A DNA stretch of 64,000 nucleotides, from positions 6,510,001-6,574,000 of the forward strand of contig CP108997.1 of the NCBI GenBank assembly GCA_036226585.1, given 5' to 3'. Source of the DNA: Streptomyces sp. NBC_00708. Its GTDB lineage: Bacteria > Actinomycetota > Actinomycetes > Streptomycetales > Streptomycetaceae. The position numbers and the translations under genes were made by a program. Below, in pieces: positions 1 through 7,895 of the stretch. Numbering within the stretch: position 1 is the stretch's first letter; every line of letters begins with the position of its first letter. A model generated the notes under the pieces. That model was not told where the DNA came from. It worked only from the letters and a program-made list of their open reading frames with translations, and did no database searches.

Positions 1-741
1 GGCGACGACCTCCAGGTCCTCCTGGACACCGGCAGCGAGTTCGTCGACGCGGCCGACGACGCCCTGCCCGTCACCACCAAGCTGATGGAGGACGGCAAGA
101 CGGTCCTGCGTACCCAGGTCGAACAGGGCGAAGCGCTCAAGGGGTTCGCCTCCGGCGCCAAGGAACTGGCCGCCCAGCTCAAGGGCTCCGACACCGACCT
201 GCGCAAGCTGATCGCCGCCGCCCCCGACGCGACCAGCCAGATCAGCGGACTGCTCCGGGACGTCGAACCCAGCTTCGGCGTCGTCGTCGCCAACCTCCTC
301 ACCACCTCCGATGTCGCCGTCACCCGCCAGCGCGGCCTGGAGGAACTGCTCGTGAAGCTCCCCGCCGTCGCGGCGGCCGGGTCCAGCGCGGTCGACGAGG
401 ACGGCGCACGCTTCGGTATGTCGATCACCTTCTTCGAGCCGCTGCCCTGCACCGCCGGCTACGAAGGCACGACCTACCGCAACGGCCTCGACCTCTCGCC
501 CGCCCCCGAGCCCAACACCAAGGCCCGCTGCGCCGCCTCGCCCGGCACCGGCATCGACGTACGGGGCAGCGCCAACGCCCCCAAGGGCGGCCCGCTCCCC
601 GAACCGGCGAAGGCCGGCGCGCTGCACCTCGGGGACACCGACGACGACCCGCTGCCCGGAGTGCTCGGCGCCAGGTCCGACGCGGCACCGGTGCGCGGCA
701 TGGCCGGGCTGCTCGGCCTGGGACAGGAGGACGGCGAGTGA
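1..741 (+). CDS. Mce family protein, C-terminal part
   Basis: The frame is open from the first base, so the start lies outside the window; about 246 residues are visible. The visible part is the helical region and variable tail typical of the last Mce protein of an mce operon (MceE/F type). These are extracellular substrate-binding subunits of a lipid-importing ABC system anchored to the outer face of the membrane. The MCE beta-barrel domain itself would be upstream and is not seen. The tail is rich in Pro, Gly and Ala and holds the pair PLPCTAGYEG...RCAASPGTG, a likely disulfide. It overlaps the next gene by 4 bases (GTGA). The call rests on helix character and on the four Mce-associated proteins that follow. 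Confidence 0.75.
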   Translation, partial: GDDLQVLLDTGSEFVDAADDALPVTTKLMEDGKTVLRTQVEQGEALKGFASGAKELAAQLKGSDTDLRKLIAAAPDATSQISGLLRDVEPSFGVVVANLLTTSDVAVTRQRGLEELLVKLPAVAAAGSSAVDEDGARFGMSITFFEPLPCTAGYEGTTYRNGLDLSPAPEPNTKARCAASPGTGIDVRGSANAPKGGPLPEPAKAGALHLGDTDDDPLPGVLGARSDAAPVRGMAGLLGLGQEDGE

Positions 742-1259
742 ACCCCCGCAACCGGACCCTCGGCGGCTGGGCCGTCCTGCTGATCGCGGCGCTCGTCTGC
801 GCCCTGGGCGGCTGGTCGTACGCCCAGGCACGCGGTGACGACGACCTGTCCTACGCCAAGAGCCGGGACGCCGCCCTCGCGGACGGCCGGCAGGCGCTGG
901 CCCGGCTCAACAGCCTGGACGGCAAGGACGCGACGAGCGTGGACGCCGGTCTCTCCGGCTGGCTGGACTCCGCCACCGGGCCCCTGTACGACCAGCTGAA
1001 GCGGACCCGCAAGAAGGACGCCGCCGACCTCTCACAGGCCGGCGCCACCGCGCGCGGCAAGGTCACCGACGCCGCGCTCACCGAACTCGACGACCGCACC
1101 GGCACCGCGCTGATGATCGCGACCGTCGACGTCGAGGTCACCCCGCGCACCGGCAAGGCCGGCACCGAGCGCAAACGCTTCGAGGCCACGCTCGCCCGGA
1201 CCGGGGACGGCTGGAAGATCAAGGCGCTCACGGCGCTCGGCATAGGGAGCGGCGCATGA
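738..1259 (+). CDS. Mce-associated membrane protein (copy A)
   Basis: A protein of 173 aa. It starts at a GTG that overlaps the stop of the mce gene (GTGA), which indicates translational coupling. An N-terminal membrane segment (about residues 11-30) is followed by an extracytoplasmic domain of the small NTF2/SnoaL-like type seen in Mce-associated proteins. These proteins are thought to stabilise the Mce transport complex at the membrane; a catalytic role is not expected. It resembles the gene at 1941: both contain RDxxLAxG, a GLxxWxDS element, TELDDR and a TxDGWK motif near the C terminus. The pair looks like a tandem duplication. Confidence 0.8.
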   Translation: MNPRNRTLGGWAVLLIAALVCALGGWSYAQARGDDDLSYAKSRDAALADGRQALARLNSLDGKDATSVDAGLSGWLDSATGPLYDQLKRTRKKDAADLSQAGATARGKVTDAALTELDDRTGTALMIATVDVEVTPRTGKAGTERKRFEATLARTGDGWKIKALTALGIGSGA

Positions 1260-1864
1260 CCACGGATGTCGAGGACAACGAGGACACCGCGACGGCGGCC
1301 GACGAGGAGCCGGAGGCCGCACCGGAGGCGCCCGAGCCCACGGACGACAACGGCAGGCGCCCCGCGCGGCGTTGGCCGCGCGTGCTCGCCGGGGTGCTCG
1401 TCGTCGCGCTGCTCGCCGCCGGGGCCGTGATGTACGCGGCGGGCCGGCAGCTGCGGGACACGCCCGCCACCTCCAACCGGGCGCTCACCGACAGCGCGGC
1501 GACCGCCCAGGTGGCCGGCGAGGTCACCAACGCCCTCGGCAAGGTGTTCTCGTACAGCCCCGACGGCACCGCCGCCACCAAGGCGTCCGCGCAGAAGCTC
1601 CTCGCGGGCAAGGCACTTCAGCAGTACGCGGCACTGTTCGGCCAGGTCGAGAAGCAGTCGGCCGACCAGAAGCTCACCCTCACCACCCATGTCGTGCGCG
1701 CCGGGGTCACCCGGCTGACGCCCGACAGCGCCCATCTGCTCGTCTTCCTCGACCAGGTCTACGAGCGCAAGGGCAAGGCCGCGAGCAAGGCGGCGGCGCA
1801 GCTCTCCGTCACGGCCCAACTGCGTGAAGGCCACTGGACGATCGTGGAGATCACCTCCCGGTAG
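1256..1864 (+). CDS. Mce-associated membrane protein (copy B)
   Basis: A protein of 202 aa, starting at an ATG inside the stop of its upstream neighbour (ATGA). Residues 1-40 are acidic, Pro-rich and probably cytoplasmic. A hydrophobic span follows (about 42-62), then an extracytoplasmic domain. It shares NRALTD, VFSY, GKAxQQ, QKLxLTT and a closing HWTIVEI-type strand with the gene at 2504, so the two are paralogues. Its role is probably to assemble or stabilise the Mce importer. No catalytic motif is seen. About 75 bp separate it from the next gene, with no terminator-like hairpin. Confidence 0.8.
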   Translation: MTTDVEDNEDTATAADEEPEAAPEAPEPTDDNGRRPARRWPRVLAGVLVVALLAAGAVMYAAGRQLRDTPATSNRALTDSAATAQVAGEVTNALGKVFSYSPDGTAATKASAQKLLAGKALQQYAALFGQVEKQSADQKLTLTTHVVRAGVTRLTPDSAHLLVFLDQVYERKGKAASKAAAQLSVTAQLREGHWTIVEITSR

Positions 1865-1940
1865 CGCGTCGACGGGCACCACCGCACCACCGAGCACGGA
1901 CAGCACAGCACGGCGGGACCGCCGGCAGGGAGAGGCAGCG

Positions 1941-2471
1941 ATGGCACGGGTAGCGATGACGAGGAATCCGCTGGTGGCGGCGGCGATCGTGCTGACGGTC
2001 GCGGCGGCCGGCGCCGCGGGCTGGGGCGGGGTGTCCCGGTACCAGGAGGCACACGACAGCTCGGCCGCGTACGCCCAGACCCGCGACGACGTGCTGGCCG
2101 CGGGCGAACAGGCCGTGCAGAACATGAACACGCTCGACCACGCACAGCTCGACCAGGGCCTCGACAGCTGGGAGGACTCCACCACCGGGGACCTGCACCA
2201 GCAACTCGTCGAGGGCCGGAGCGGGTTCGTGAAGCAGATCCAGGAGGCGAAGACCGTCAGCACCGCCAAGGTGCTGGCCGGCGCGGTCACCGAGCTCGAC
2301 GACCGGGCCGGGAAGGCCGGGGTCATGGTGGCGCTGCGGGTGACCGTGACCGCGCCGAAGGGCAAGCCCGCGGTGAAGGAGAGCCGGATGCTCGGCCAGC
2401 TCACCCGCACCCCCGACGGGTGGAAGCTCAGCGCCCTCGGCCAGGCGCCCGTCGGCAACACCGCCGGCTGA
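1941..2471 (+). CDS. Mce-associated membrane protein (copy A')
   Basis: A protein of 176 aa. I chose the ATG at 1941 because a GGGAGAGG ribosome-binding site lies just upstream and the membrane span (about residues 11-29) follows directly. The open frame extends further upstream, but only over the tail of the previous gene. It is a paralogue of the gene at 738, with the same order of TRDDVLAAG, GLDSWEDSTTGDL, TELDDR and PDGWKLSAL. It is expected to have a membrane anchor plus a small extracytoplasmic NTF2-like domain and to serve as an accessory to the Mce lipid importer. Confidence 0.8.
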   Translation: MARVAMTRNPLVAAAIVLTVAAAGAAGWGGVSRYQEAHDSSAAYAQTRDDVLAAGEQAVQNMNTLDHAQLDQGLDSWEDSTTGDLHQQLVEGRSGFVKQIQEAKTVSTAKVLAGAVTELDDRAGKAGVMVALRVTVTAPKGKPAVKESRMLGQLTRTPDGWKLSALGQAPVGNTAG

Positions 2472-2503
2472 CACCCCGCCCCCGCACCGAGAGGAACCCG
2501 GAC

Positions 2504-3244
2504 ATGTCGACGACCCGTCACCTGGTCAACCGCCGGCGCCGCCTGGCCACCGTCGCCGCCGCGACCACCACCGCCCCGGCCCGCCCCCGCACCGGGAGCG
2601 GACCCGGCCCGGAGAAACCCGCCGGCACCGCGAAGGACGCGGCCGAGGACATCACCGAGCACCAAGAAGATCCGGAAACGGAGGACGAGGGGAGCGCGCC
2701 GGAGGCGGAGAAGGCCACCACCCGGCGCCTGTCGCGCCCGAGCCTGCCCGTCGTCCTCTGCGTGCTCATCGTGCTCCTCGGCGCCTTCGCCGCCTGGGCG
2801 TTCACCTCGGCGGCGAGCCTGCGCGACGATCCCAGCCGGCAGAACACCGCGCTCACCGACATCAGCCGCACCAGCGAGGTGAAGGGCCAGATCACCGAGG
2901 CCGTCGGCGCGGTCTTCTCGTACGACTACGCGTCGCCCACCAAGGCGCAGACGGCGGTGACGAAGTACCTCACCGGCAAGGCCGTCCAGCAGCACGAGGA
3001 CATGCTCGCCGAGGTCCGGGCGCAGGCACCGAAGCAGAAGCTCGTGCTCACCACGACCGTCACCGACAGCGGCGTGGAGATGCTCGACGGCGACCGGGCC
3101 CGGCTGCTGATCTACGCCGACCAGCGCAACACCCGTACCGGCAAGTCCGAGGAGACCACCTACGCCGCGGCCATGTTCAGCGTGGACGCCGTCCGCGAGG
3201 GCGGCAGCTGGCGGATATCCGCGATCGACACGTTCACCCGGTGA
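2504..3244 (+). CDS. Mce-associated membrane protein (copy B')
   Basis: A protein of 246 aa. The ATG at 2504 is preceded by GAGAGG. A long charged cytoplasmic N terminus (about 80 residues, first Arg/Ala-rich, then Glu-rich) leads into a hydrophobic span (about 84-106) and an extracytoplasmic domain. The domain is paralogous to the gene at 1256 (NTALTD, VFSYDY, GKAVQQ, QKLVLTT, SWRISAI). The N-terminal arm is much longer than in its paralogue and could contact a cytoplasmic partner. It is the last Mce-type gene; the transglycosylase follows after 34 bp, with GGAG 8 bases ahead of its start, and may be co-transcribed. Confidence 0.78.
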   Translation: MSTTRHLVNRRRRLATVAAATTTAPARPRTGSGPGPEKPAGTAKDAAEDITEHQEDPETEDEGSAPEAEKATTRRLSRPSLPVVLCVLIVLLGAFAAWAFTSAASLRDDPSRQNTALTDISRTSEVKGQITEAVGAVFSYDYASPTKAQTAVTKYLTGKAVQQHEDMLAEVRAQAPKQKLVLTTTVTDSGVEMLDGDRARLLIYADQRNTRTGKSEETTYAAAMFSVDAVREGGSWRISAIDTFTR

Positions 3245-3278
3245 CCTGCCGGAGGCGACCCCACCAAGGAGAGCACGC

Positions 3279-4472
3279 ATGAGGTTCAACGGCACCATGC
3301 GCCGCGGACTGGGCGGCACGGCGGCCGCCGTTGCCGCGATGGCCGCGCTCACGGCGTCCCAGGCACCCCAGCTCGTCGCCCACAAGGAGACCCCGAAGCA
3401 CCGGCAGGAGGCCGACGACGTCACGTGGTCCGAGGTCCCGAACGATGACTCGTACCACACCGAACTCCCGCCGCTGAAAAGCCCGAAGCCGCCCAGGAAG
3501 GGCGAGAAGCAGAGCCCGGCGGCCAAGCAGTCGTGGGCCGAGGCAGGTATTCCCGCCACTGTGCTCGCCGCCTACCGCAGGGCCGAGAGCACGATGGGGC
3601 ACAGCGATCCCGGCTGCCGGCTGCCCTGGCAGTTACTGGCGGCGATCGGCAAGGTCGAGTCCGGGCACGCGGCCGGCGGCCGGGTCGACAAGAACGGCAC
3701 GACCGTCTCGCCGATCCTCGGCCCGGTCCTCAACGGCGCCGGGTTCGCCAACATCGCGGACACCGACGGCGGCGCGTTCGACGGGGACGCGACGTACGAC
3801 CGGGCGGTGGGCCCGATGCAGTTCATCCCCTCGACCTGGGCGCACTGGGGCCGGGACGGCAACGGCGACGGACGCCGCGACCCGAACAACGTGTACGACG
3901 CGGCGCTGGCCGCCGGCGCCTATCTGTGCGCGGGGACGCGCGACCTGTCGATCCCCTCCGACATGAACCGGGCGATCCTCAGCTACAACCACTCGGAGAC
4001 GTATCTGCGCACGGTGCTGTCCTGGCTGGGGTTCTACCTCAAGGGGATCCACCCGGTCGCCGACGGCGCGGGCCCGATCCCGAAGAGCCCCGGCGCGGGC
4101 AGCCCGAACAAGCCCAAGCACCCCGTGGGCGGGTCCGGTTCCAAGGACGGCGGCGGCATCGAGGTCGGCCCGCAGCCCAGCACCCGCCCCACCACACCCG
4201 GCACCCACGACCCGGACCCGAGCACCACCCCGGACCCCGACCCGACGGACACCACCGGCCCCTCGCCCGATCCGTCGGACCCCGGTTCCCCGGACCCGAG
4301 CATCACGCCGGACCCGAGCCCGACCACGACGAAGCCGGACCCGGGCTGCACGACGACCGGCCCGACGCCCGACCCGACGGAGACCACCGACCCCAGCGGC
4401 TCGCCCTCGCCCGACCCCACGGACACCGACGAGCCCTGCACCAGCCCCACCCTGCCGCCCACGGCGGACTAG
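3279..4472 (+). CDS. Secreted lytic transglycosylase (SLT/MltB type) with Asp/Pro/Thr-rich tail
   Basis: A protein of 397 aa. An N-terminal hydrophobic segment (about residues 8-33) acts as a signal. The catalytic SLT domain spans about 85-255. It has IGKVESG (probable catalytic Glu127), GPMQFIPSTW and a DGNGDGRRDPNNVYDAA loop that resembles a calcium-binding loop. The enzyme would cleave the MurNAc-GlcNAc bond of peptidoglycan to a 1,6-anhydro product, outside the cell. The last 120 residues are low-complexity repeats of PDPS, PDPT and TTxP, with two Cys residues. Such tails usually span or bind the wall. Its position right after the Mce genes suggests that wall remodelling may accompany lipid import. 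Confidence 0.9.
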   Translation: MRFNGTMRRGLGGTAAAVAAMAALTASQAPQLVAHKETPKHRQEADDVTWSEVPNDDSYHTELPPLKSPKPPRKGEKQSPAAKQSWAEAGIPATVLAAYRRAESTMGHSDPGCRLPWQLLAAIGKVESGHAAGGRVDKNGTTVSPILGPVLNGAGFANIADTDGGAFDGDATYDRAVGPMQFIPSTWAHWGRDGNGDGRRDPNNVYDAALAAGAYLCAGTRDLSIPSDMNRAILSYNHSETYLRTVLSWLGFYLKGIHPVADGAGPIPKSPGAGSPNKPKHPVGGSGSKDGGGIEVGPQPSTRPTTPGTHDPDPSTTPDPDPTDTTGPSPDPSDPGSPDPSITPDPSPTTTKPDPGCTTTGPTPDPTETTDPSGSPSPDPTDTDEPCTSPTLPPTAD

Positions 4473-4516
4473 GGCCTTGCCTTGGACCCGGGCGGCGGCC
4501 GGGTGTTCCGAAGGGC

Positions 4517-5581
4517 TCAGCCGCCGCCCGCCAGCACCTGGGCGAGGTCGTAGCGCACGACCTCCTCCAGCTGCGCGTACGTGCAGCTGTCCGGGGTGCG
4601 GTCCGGCCGCCAGCGGCGCCACTGGGCCGTGTGCCGGAACCGGTCGCCCTCCATGTGGTCGTACGCCACCTCGCAGACCCGCTCCGGCCGCAGCGGCACC
4701 CAGGACATGTCCTTCTTGCCGGACCAGCGGCTCGGGGCGCCGGGCAGCCGGGCGCCCTCGTGCGCCTCGGCCTCGGCCCAGGCGCGCCACGGGTGGTCCT
4801 CGGCACCGGTCAGCAGGGGCTCCAGCTCGGTGACGAGTTCGGCGCGGCGCTTCATCGGGAAGGCCGCGCACACCCCGACGTGCTGGAGCGCGCCGCTGTC
4901 GTCGTACAGGCCCAGCAGCAGCGAGCCGACGACCGGGCCGCTCTTGTGGAAGCGGTAGCCGGCCACCACGCAGTCGGCGGTCCGCTCGTGCTTGATCTTG
5001 TACATGGACCGGACGTCCGGCCGGTACGGCGCGTCGAGCGGCTTCGCCACGACCCCGTCGAGACCCGCGCCCTCGTACTGCTCGAACCACTCCTGGGCGC
5101 GGGCCGGATCGGTCGTCGACGGGGCCAGGTACACCGGCGCCGAGGCCCCGGCGAGCGCCGCCTCCAGGACCCTGCGCCGGTCCGCCTGCGGGGTGTCCAG
5201 GAGCGAGTCGTCGCCCAGCGCCAGGAGATCGAAGGCGATCAGCGCGGCCGGCGTCTGCTCGGCCAGCAGCCGCACCCGGGAGTCGGCCGGGTGGATGCGC
5301 TCGCCGAGCCGGTCGAAGTCCAGCCGCCCGTCGTGCGCGACGACGATCTCGCCGTCCACCACGCAGCGCTCCGGCAGGTTCTCCCGGAAGGCGGTGACCA
5401 GCTCGGGGAAGTACCGGGTGAGCGGCTTGCCGGTCCGGCTGCCGATCACCACCTCGTCACCGTCCCGGTGCACGATCGCCCGGAAGCCGTCCCACTTGCC
5501 CTCGTACTGCATGCCCGGCGGAATCCGCTTCACGGACTTGGCGAGCATCGGCTTCACGGGTGGCATCACCGGCAGATCCAT
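4517..5581 (-). CDS. ATP-dependent DNA ligase (LigC/LigD-type)
   Basis: A protein of 354 aa. KWDGFR near residue 29 holds the lysine that takes AMP. Later ligase motifs are visible: VDGEIV, AFDLLAL, GLDGVVAK and MYKIKHERTAD. An OB-fold domain follows (about 205-315), ending in VCEVAYDHMEGDRFRHTAQWRRWRPDR. It seals nicks using ATP and, with the divergent polymerase at 5659, makes the two enzymatic halves of a bacterial NHEJ or repair system encoded as separate proteins. No Ku gene is in the window. An internal ATG at 5566 (MPPVKPMLAK) is an alternative start; neither has a clear ribosome-binding site. Confidence 0.92.
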   Translation of the reverse strand: MDLPVMPPVKPMLAKSVKRIPPGMQYEGKWDGFRAIVHRDGDEVVIGSRTGKPLTRYFPELVTAFRENLPERCVVDGEIVVAHDGRLDFDRLGERIHPADSRVRLLAEQTPAALIAFDLLALGDDSLLDTPQADRRRVLEAALAGASAPVYLAPSTTDPARAQEWFEQYEGAGLDGVVAKPLDAPYRPDVRSMYKIKHERTADCVVAGYRFHKSGPVVGSLLLGLYDDSGALQHVGVCAAFPMKRRAELVTELEPLLTGAEDHPWRAWAEAEAHEGARLPGAPSRWSGKKDMSWVPLRPERVCEVAYDHMEGDRFRHTAQWRRWRPDRTPDSCTYAQLEEVVRYDLAQVLAGGG

Positions 5582-5620
5582 GGACCCGATTGTGAACCGT
5601 ACGGCGACCGGAGTCTCCCG

Positions 5621-5633
5621 ATATGCGGCATAT
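5621..5633. promoter_or_regulatory. Small AT-rich dyad between divergent ligase and polymerase genes
   Basis: ATATGC-G-GCATAT is a perfect inverted repeat with 6-base arms in the only AT-rich part of the 77-bp divergent spacer. It could hold -10 elements in both directions or a regulator site. The evidence is the symmetry alone. It overlaps the more upstream possible start of the polymerase gene (ATG 5623), which is one reason to prefer the later start. Confidence 0.3.
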
Positions 5634-5658
5634 GTGTGCCCGGCCTACCGTGGCCGAC

Positions 5659-6690
5659 ATGGCAGCAGCGGGCACAGCGGTGGAGCTGGAAGCGGCCGGA
5701 CGGCCGGTCCGGCTGTCCAACCCCGACAAGGTCTACTTCCCGGAGAAGGGCTACACGAAGAGGGACGTCGCCGAGTACTTCCTCGCCGTCGGCCCCGGCA
5801 TCCTGCGCGCCCTGCGCAACCGGCCCACCACGCTCCAGCGGTTCGTGGACGGCGTCGAGGGCGAGTTCTTCTACCAGAAGCGCGCCCCCAAGAACCTCCC
5901 CGACTGGATCCCCACCACCGAGATCTCCTTCCCGAGCGGGCGGTCCGCCCGGGAGATGTGCCCCACCGAGGTCGCCGCCGTCCTCTGGGCCGCCAACCTC
6001 GGCACCCTCACCTTCCACCCCTGGCCGGTCCGGGGCGGGGACACCGACCACCCGGACGAACTGCGCATCGACCTGGACCCGCAGCCCGGCACCGATTACG
6101 CCGACGCGGTCCGGGCCGCCCGCGAGCTGCGCGGCGTCCTCGACGAGCACGGGCTGCGCGGCTGGCCCAAGACCTCCGGCGGGCGCGGCCTGCACGTCTT
6201 CGTCCCCATCGAGCCGCGCTGGACGTTCACCGAGGTCCGGCGCGCGGCCATCGCGGTCGGCCGCGAGCTGGAGAGCCGGATGCCGGACCGGGTCACCACC
6301 GCCTGGTGGAAGGAGGAGCGCGGCGAGCGGATCTTCGTCGACTACAACCAGACCGCCCGCGACCGCACCATCGCCTCCGCCTACTCCGTACGGCCCTTCC
6401 CGCACGCCCCGGTCTCCGCCCCGCTGCGCTGGGAGGAGCTGGACGACGCGGAACCCCGCGACTTCGACCTGCGCACCATGCCCGTGCGGTACGCGGAACA
6501 CGGCGATGTGCACGCCGACATGGACCAGGAGGCGTTCCGCCTCGACTCGCTGCTGGAACTCGCCGACCGCCACGCGAGCGACGGCGGCCCCGGCGACCTG
6601 CCCTACCCGCCCGAGTACCCGAAGATGCCCGGCGAGCCGAAGCGCGTGCAGCCGAGCCGCGCCCGCCGCGACAAGGACGACGAGGCGTGA
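5659..6690 (+). CDS. LigD-type DNA primase/polymerase (non-homologous end-joining polymerase domain)
   Basis: A protein of 343 aa from ATG 5659 (an ATG at 5623 is also in frame). It is a stand-alone LigD polymerase domain of the archaeo-eukaryotic primase fold. Visible signatures are VYFPEKGYTKRDV, FFYQKRAPK, TFHPWPVR, the metal-binding DLDPQPG, SGGRGLHVFVPI and FVDYNQTARDRTIASAYSVR. It would add ribo- or deoxynucleotides at broken ends before ligation. It is divergent from the ligase at 4517, so the two probably work together. Its stop overlaps the start of the next gene (GTGA), which suggests co-translation with a membrane protein of unrelated type. Confidence 0.9.
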   Translation: MAAAGTAVELEAAGRPVRLSNPDKVYFPEKGYTKRDVAEYFLAVGPGILRALRNRPTTLQRFVDGVEGEFFYQKRAPKNLPDWIPTTEISFPSGRSAREMCPTEVAAVLWAANLGTLTFHPWPVRGGDTDHPDELRIDLDPQPGTDYADAVRAARELRGVLDEHGLRGWPKTSGGRGLHVFVPIEPRWTFTEVRRAAIAVGRELESRMPDRVTTAWWKEERGERIFVDYNQTARDRTIASAYSVRPFPHAPVSAPLRWEELDDAEPRDFDLRTMPVRYAEHGDVHADMDQEAFRLDSLLELADRHASDGGPGDLPYPPEYPKMPGEPKRVQPSRARRDKDDEA

Positions 6691-7748
6691 GCGAGCCGGA
6701 GCACGGGGCGCACGGCCGGCCGCTGACCCGGGGCCAGAAGTGGCAGGGCTTCAAGGAGTCCCCGTACTTCCCGGCGATCGTCCTGCTGTTCATCCTCTCC
6801 GCCGCCGCCGGGCTCTTCGCCGGCTCCTACACGTACGCCATGGCCAACCCGACCCCGCACAGCGTCCCCACCGCCGTGGTCAGCGAGCCGGACACCGCGC
6901 GCGGCCGGGAGTTCGTCGCCGGGATGGACAAGGCCCTGGACGCCTCCCTGGTCATCCACGTCTTCCCGACGGCCGCCGCCGCGCGCGAGGCGCTGGAGGA
7001 GCAGGAGGTCTTCGCGATCGTGCGCTCCGGCGACCGGGGCGTGTCCCTGGACGTGGCCGCCGCCTCCGGTGCGGCCGTCGCCCAGCTGCTCGCCGAGTCC
7101 GCCGTGAAGGTGGGGGACACCCTCGGCATCCCCGTCGCCGTGCGGGACGTCAAGCCCCTCCAGAAGGGCGACCCGCGCGGGCTCGCGCTGTTCTACATCT
7201 CGCTCGCCGCCGTCATCGTCGGCTTCGTGGGCTCCATCCAGCTCAGCGTGCACGCCCGGTCGTTGATCCCGCTGGAGCGGATCGGCTTCACCGTCGCGTA
7301 CTCGCTCCTCGGCGCCTTCGCCATCGCCGCCGTCGTCGACTGGCTGCTGGGCGCGGTGGACCTGCCGTTCGTCGAGTCCTGGCTGATCCTCGCGTTCACG
7401 ATGTTCACCTCCGGCATGGTCTTCACCATGTTCAACACCCTGATCGGCCGCTGGGCGATGCTGCCGACCTGGGGCGTGATGGTGCTCCTGGGCAACCCCT
7501 CGTCCGGCGGAGCCGTCTCCTGGCCGCTGCTGCCCTCGCTCCTCGGACACATCGGACGCTGGCTGCCCCCGGGAGCCTCGGTCAACGCCCAGCACACCGC
7601 CGTCTACTACCAGGGCCACCAGCGCGTCTTCCCGTATCTGGTGCTGGCGGGCTGGGCACTGGTCTCGTGCACCGTCTTCTGGGTGTGGCGCCACCGGCAC
7701 CCCGGCGGCCGAGAGCACATGCCGCAGCACGCGGCGACGCTCACCTGA
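6687..7748 (+). CDS. Multi-pass membrane protein, DUF3533/YhgE-like
   Basis: A protein of 353 aa, starting at a GTG that overlaps the polymerase stop. One membrane span (about residues 30-52) leads to an external domain of about 110 residues. A block of five spans follows (about 165-345, including GLALFYISLAAVIVGFVG and TMFTSGMVFTMFNTLIGRWA). This is the plan of ABC-2-like/YhgE/SNG1 proteins, some of which are linked to export or stress tolerance. The closing HRHPGGREHMPQHAATLT tail is His-rich. The substrate is unknown. The overlap with a repair polymerase gene is notable, but nothing in the sequence links the functions. Confidence 0.65.
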   Translation: MSEPEHGAHGRPLTRGQKWQGFKESPYFPAIVLLFILSAAAGLFAGSYTYAMANPTPHSVPTAVVSEPDTARGREFVAGMDKALDASLVIHVFPTAAAAREALEEQEVFAIVRSGDRGVSLDVAAASGAAVAQLLAESAVKVGDTLGIPVAVRDVKPLQKGDPRGLALFYISLAAVIVGFVGSIQLSVHARSLIPLERIGFTVAYSLLGAFAIAAVVDWLLGAVDLPFVESWLILAFTMFTSGMVFTMFNTLIGRWAMLPTWGVMVLLGNPSSGGAVSWPLLPSLLGHIGRWLPPGASVNAQHTAVYYQGHQRVFPYLVLAGWALVSCTVFWVWRHRHPGGREHMPQHAATLT

Positions 7749-7831
7749 TCCGCCGTACGGCATTTCGCGACTCGCCCACGGCCATGGCGGCCCCGGGACG
7801 GACTTTGTCCTTACTGTGGGTAAGCGATTTT

Positions 7832-7848
7832 CCCGTATCCCTTACGGG
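7832..7848. promoter_or_regulatory. Inverted repeat ahead of the laccase gene
   Basis: CCCGTA-TCCCT-TACGGG has perfect 6-base arms, about 50 bp before the laccase ATG. A second short dyad, TTAC-TGTGG-GTAA, lies just upstream at 7811-7823. GC-rich dyads of this shape fit a metal or redox regulator such as a CsoR-type repressor, but no consensus match can be proved by eye. Confidence 0.35.
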
Positions 7849-7895
7849 GCGTCGCCACATCCTCGGCAGCACCCGTCAGCAGTGGGGAGTTCGAC

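Noticed and set aside
851-3559. A 902-codon open frame on the minus strand
   Set aside because: It is antisense to the Mce-associated genes, has no domain and no consistent codon pattern.
4180-4469. Repeat-rich stretch that could be taken for a CRISPR or minisatellite
   Set aside because: It is coding sequence for the PDPS/PDPT tail of the transglycosylase; units vary in length and stay in frame.
5623-5658. Upstream start for the LigD-type polymerase
   Set aside because: It would begin within the AT-rich dyad of the divergent promoter and add residues (MRHMCARPTVAD) without family support. The later ATG was preferred.
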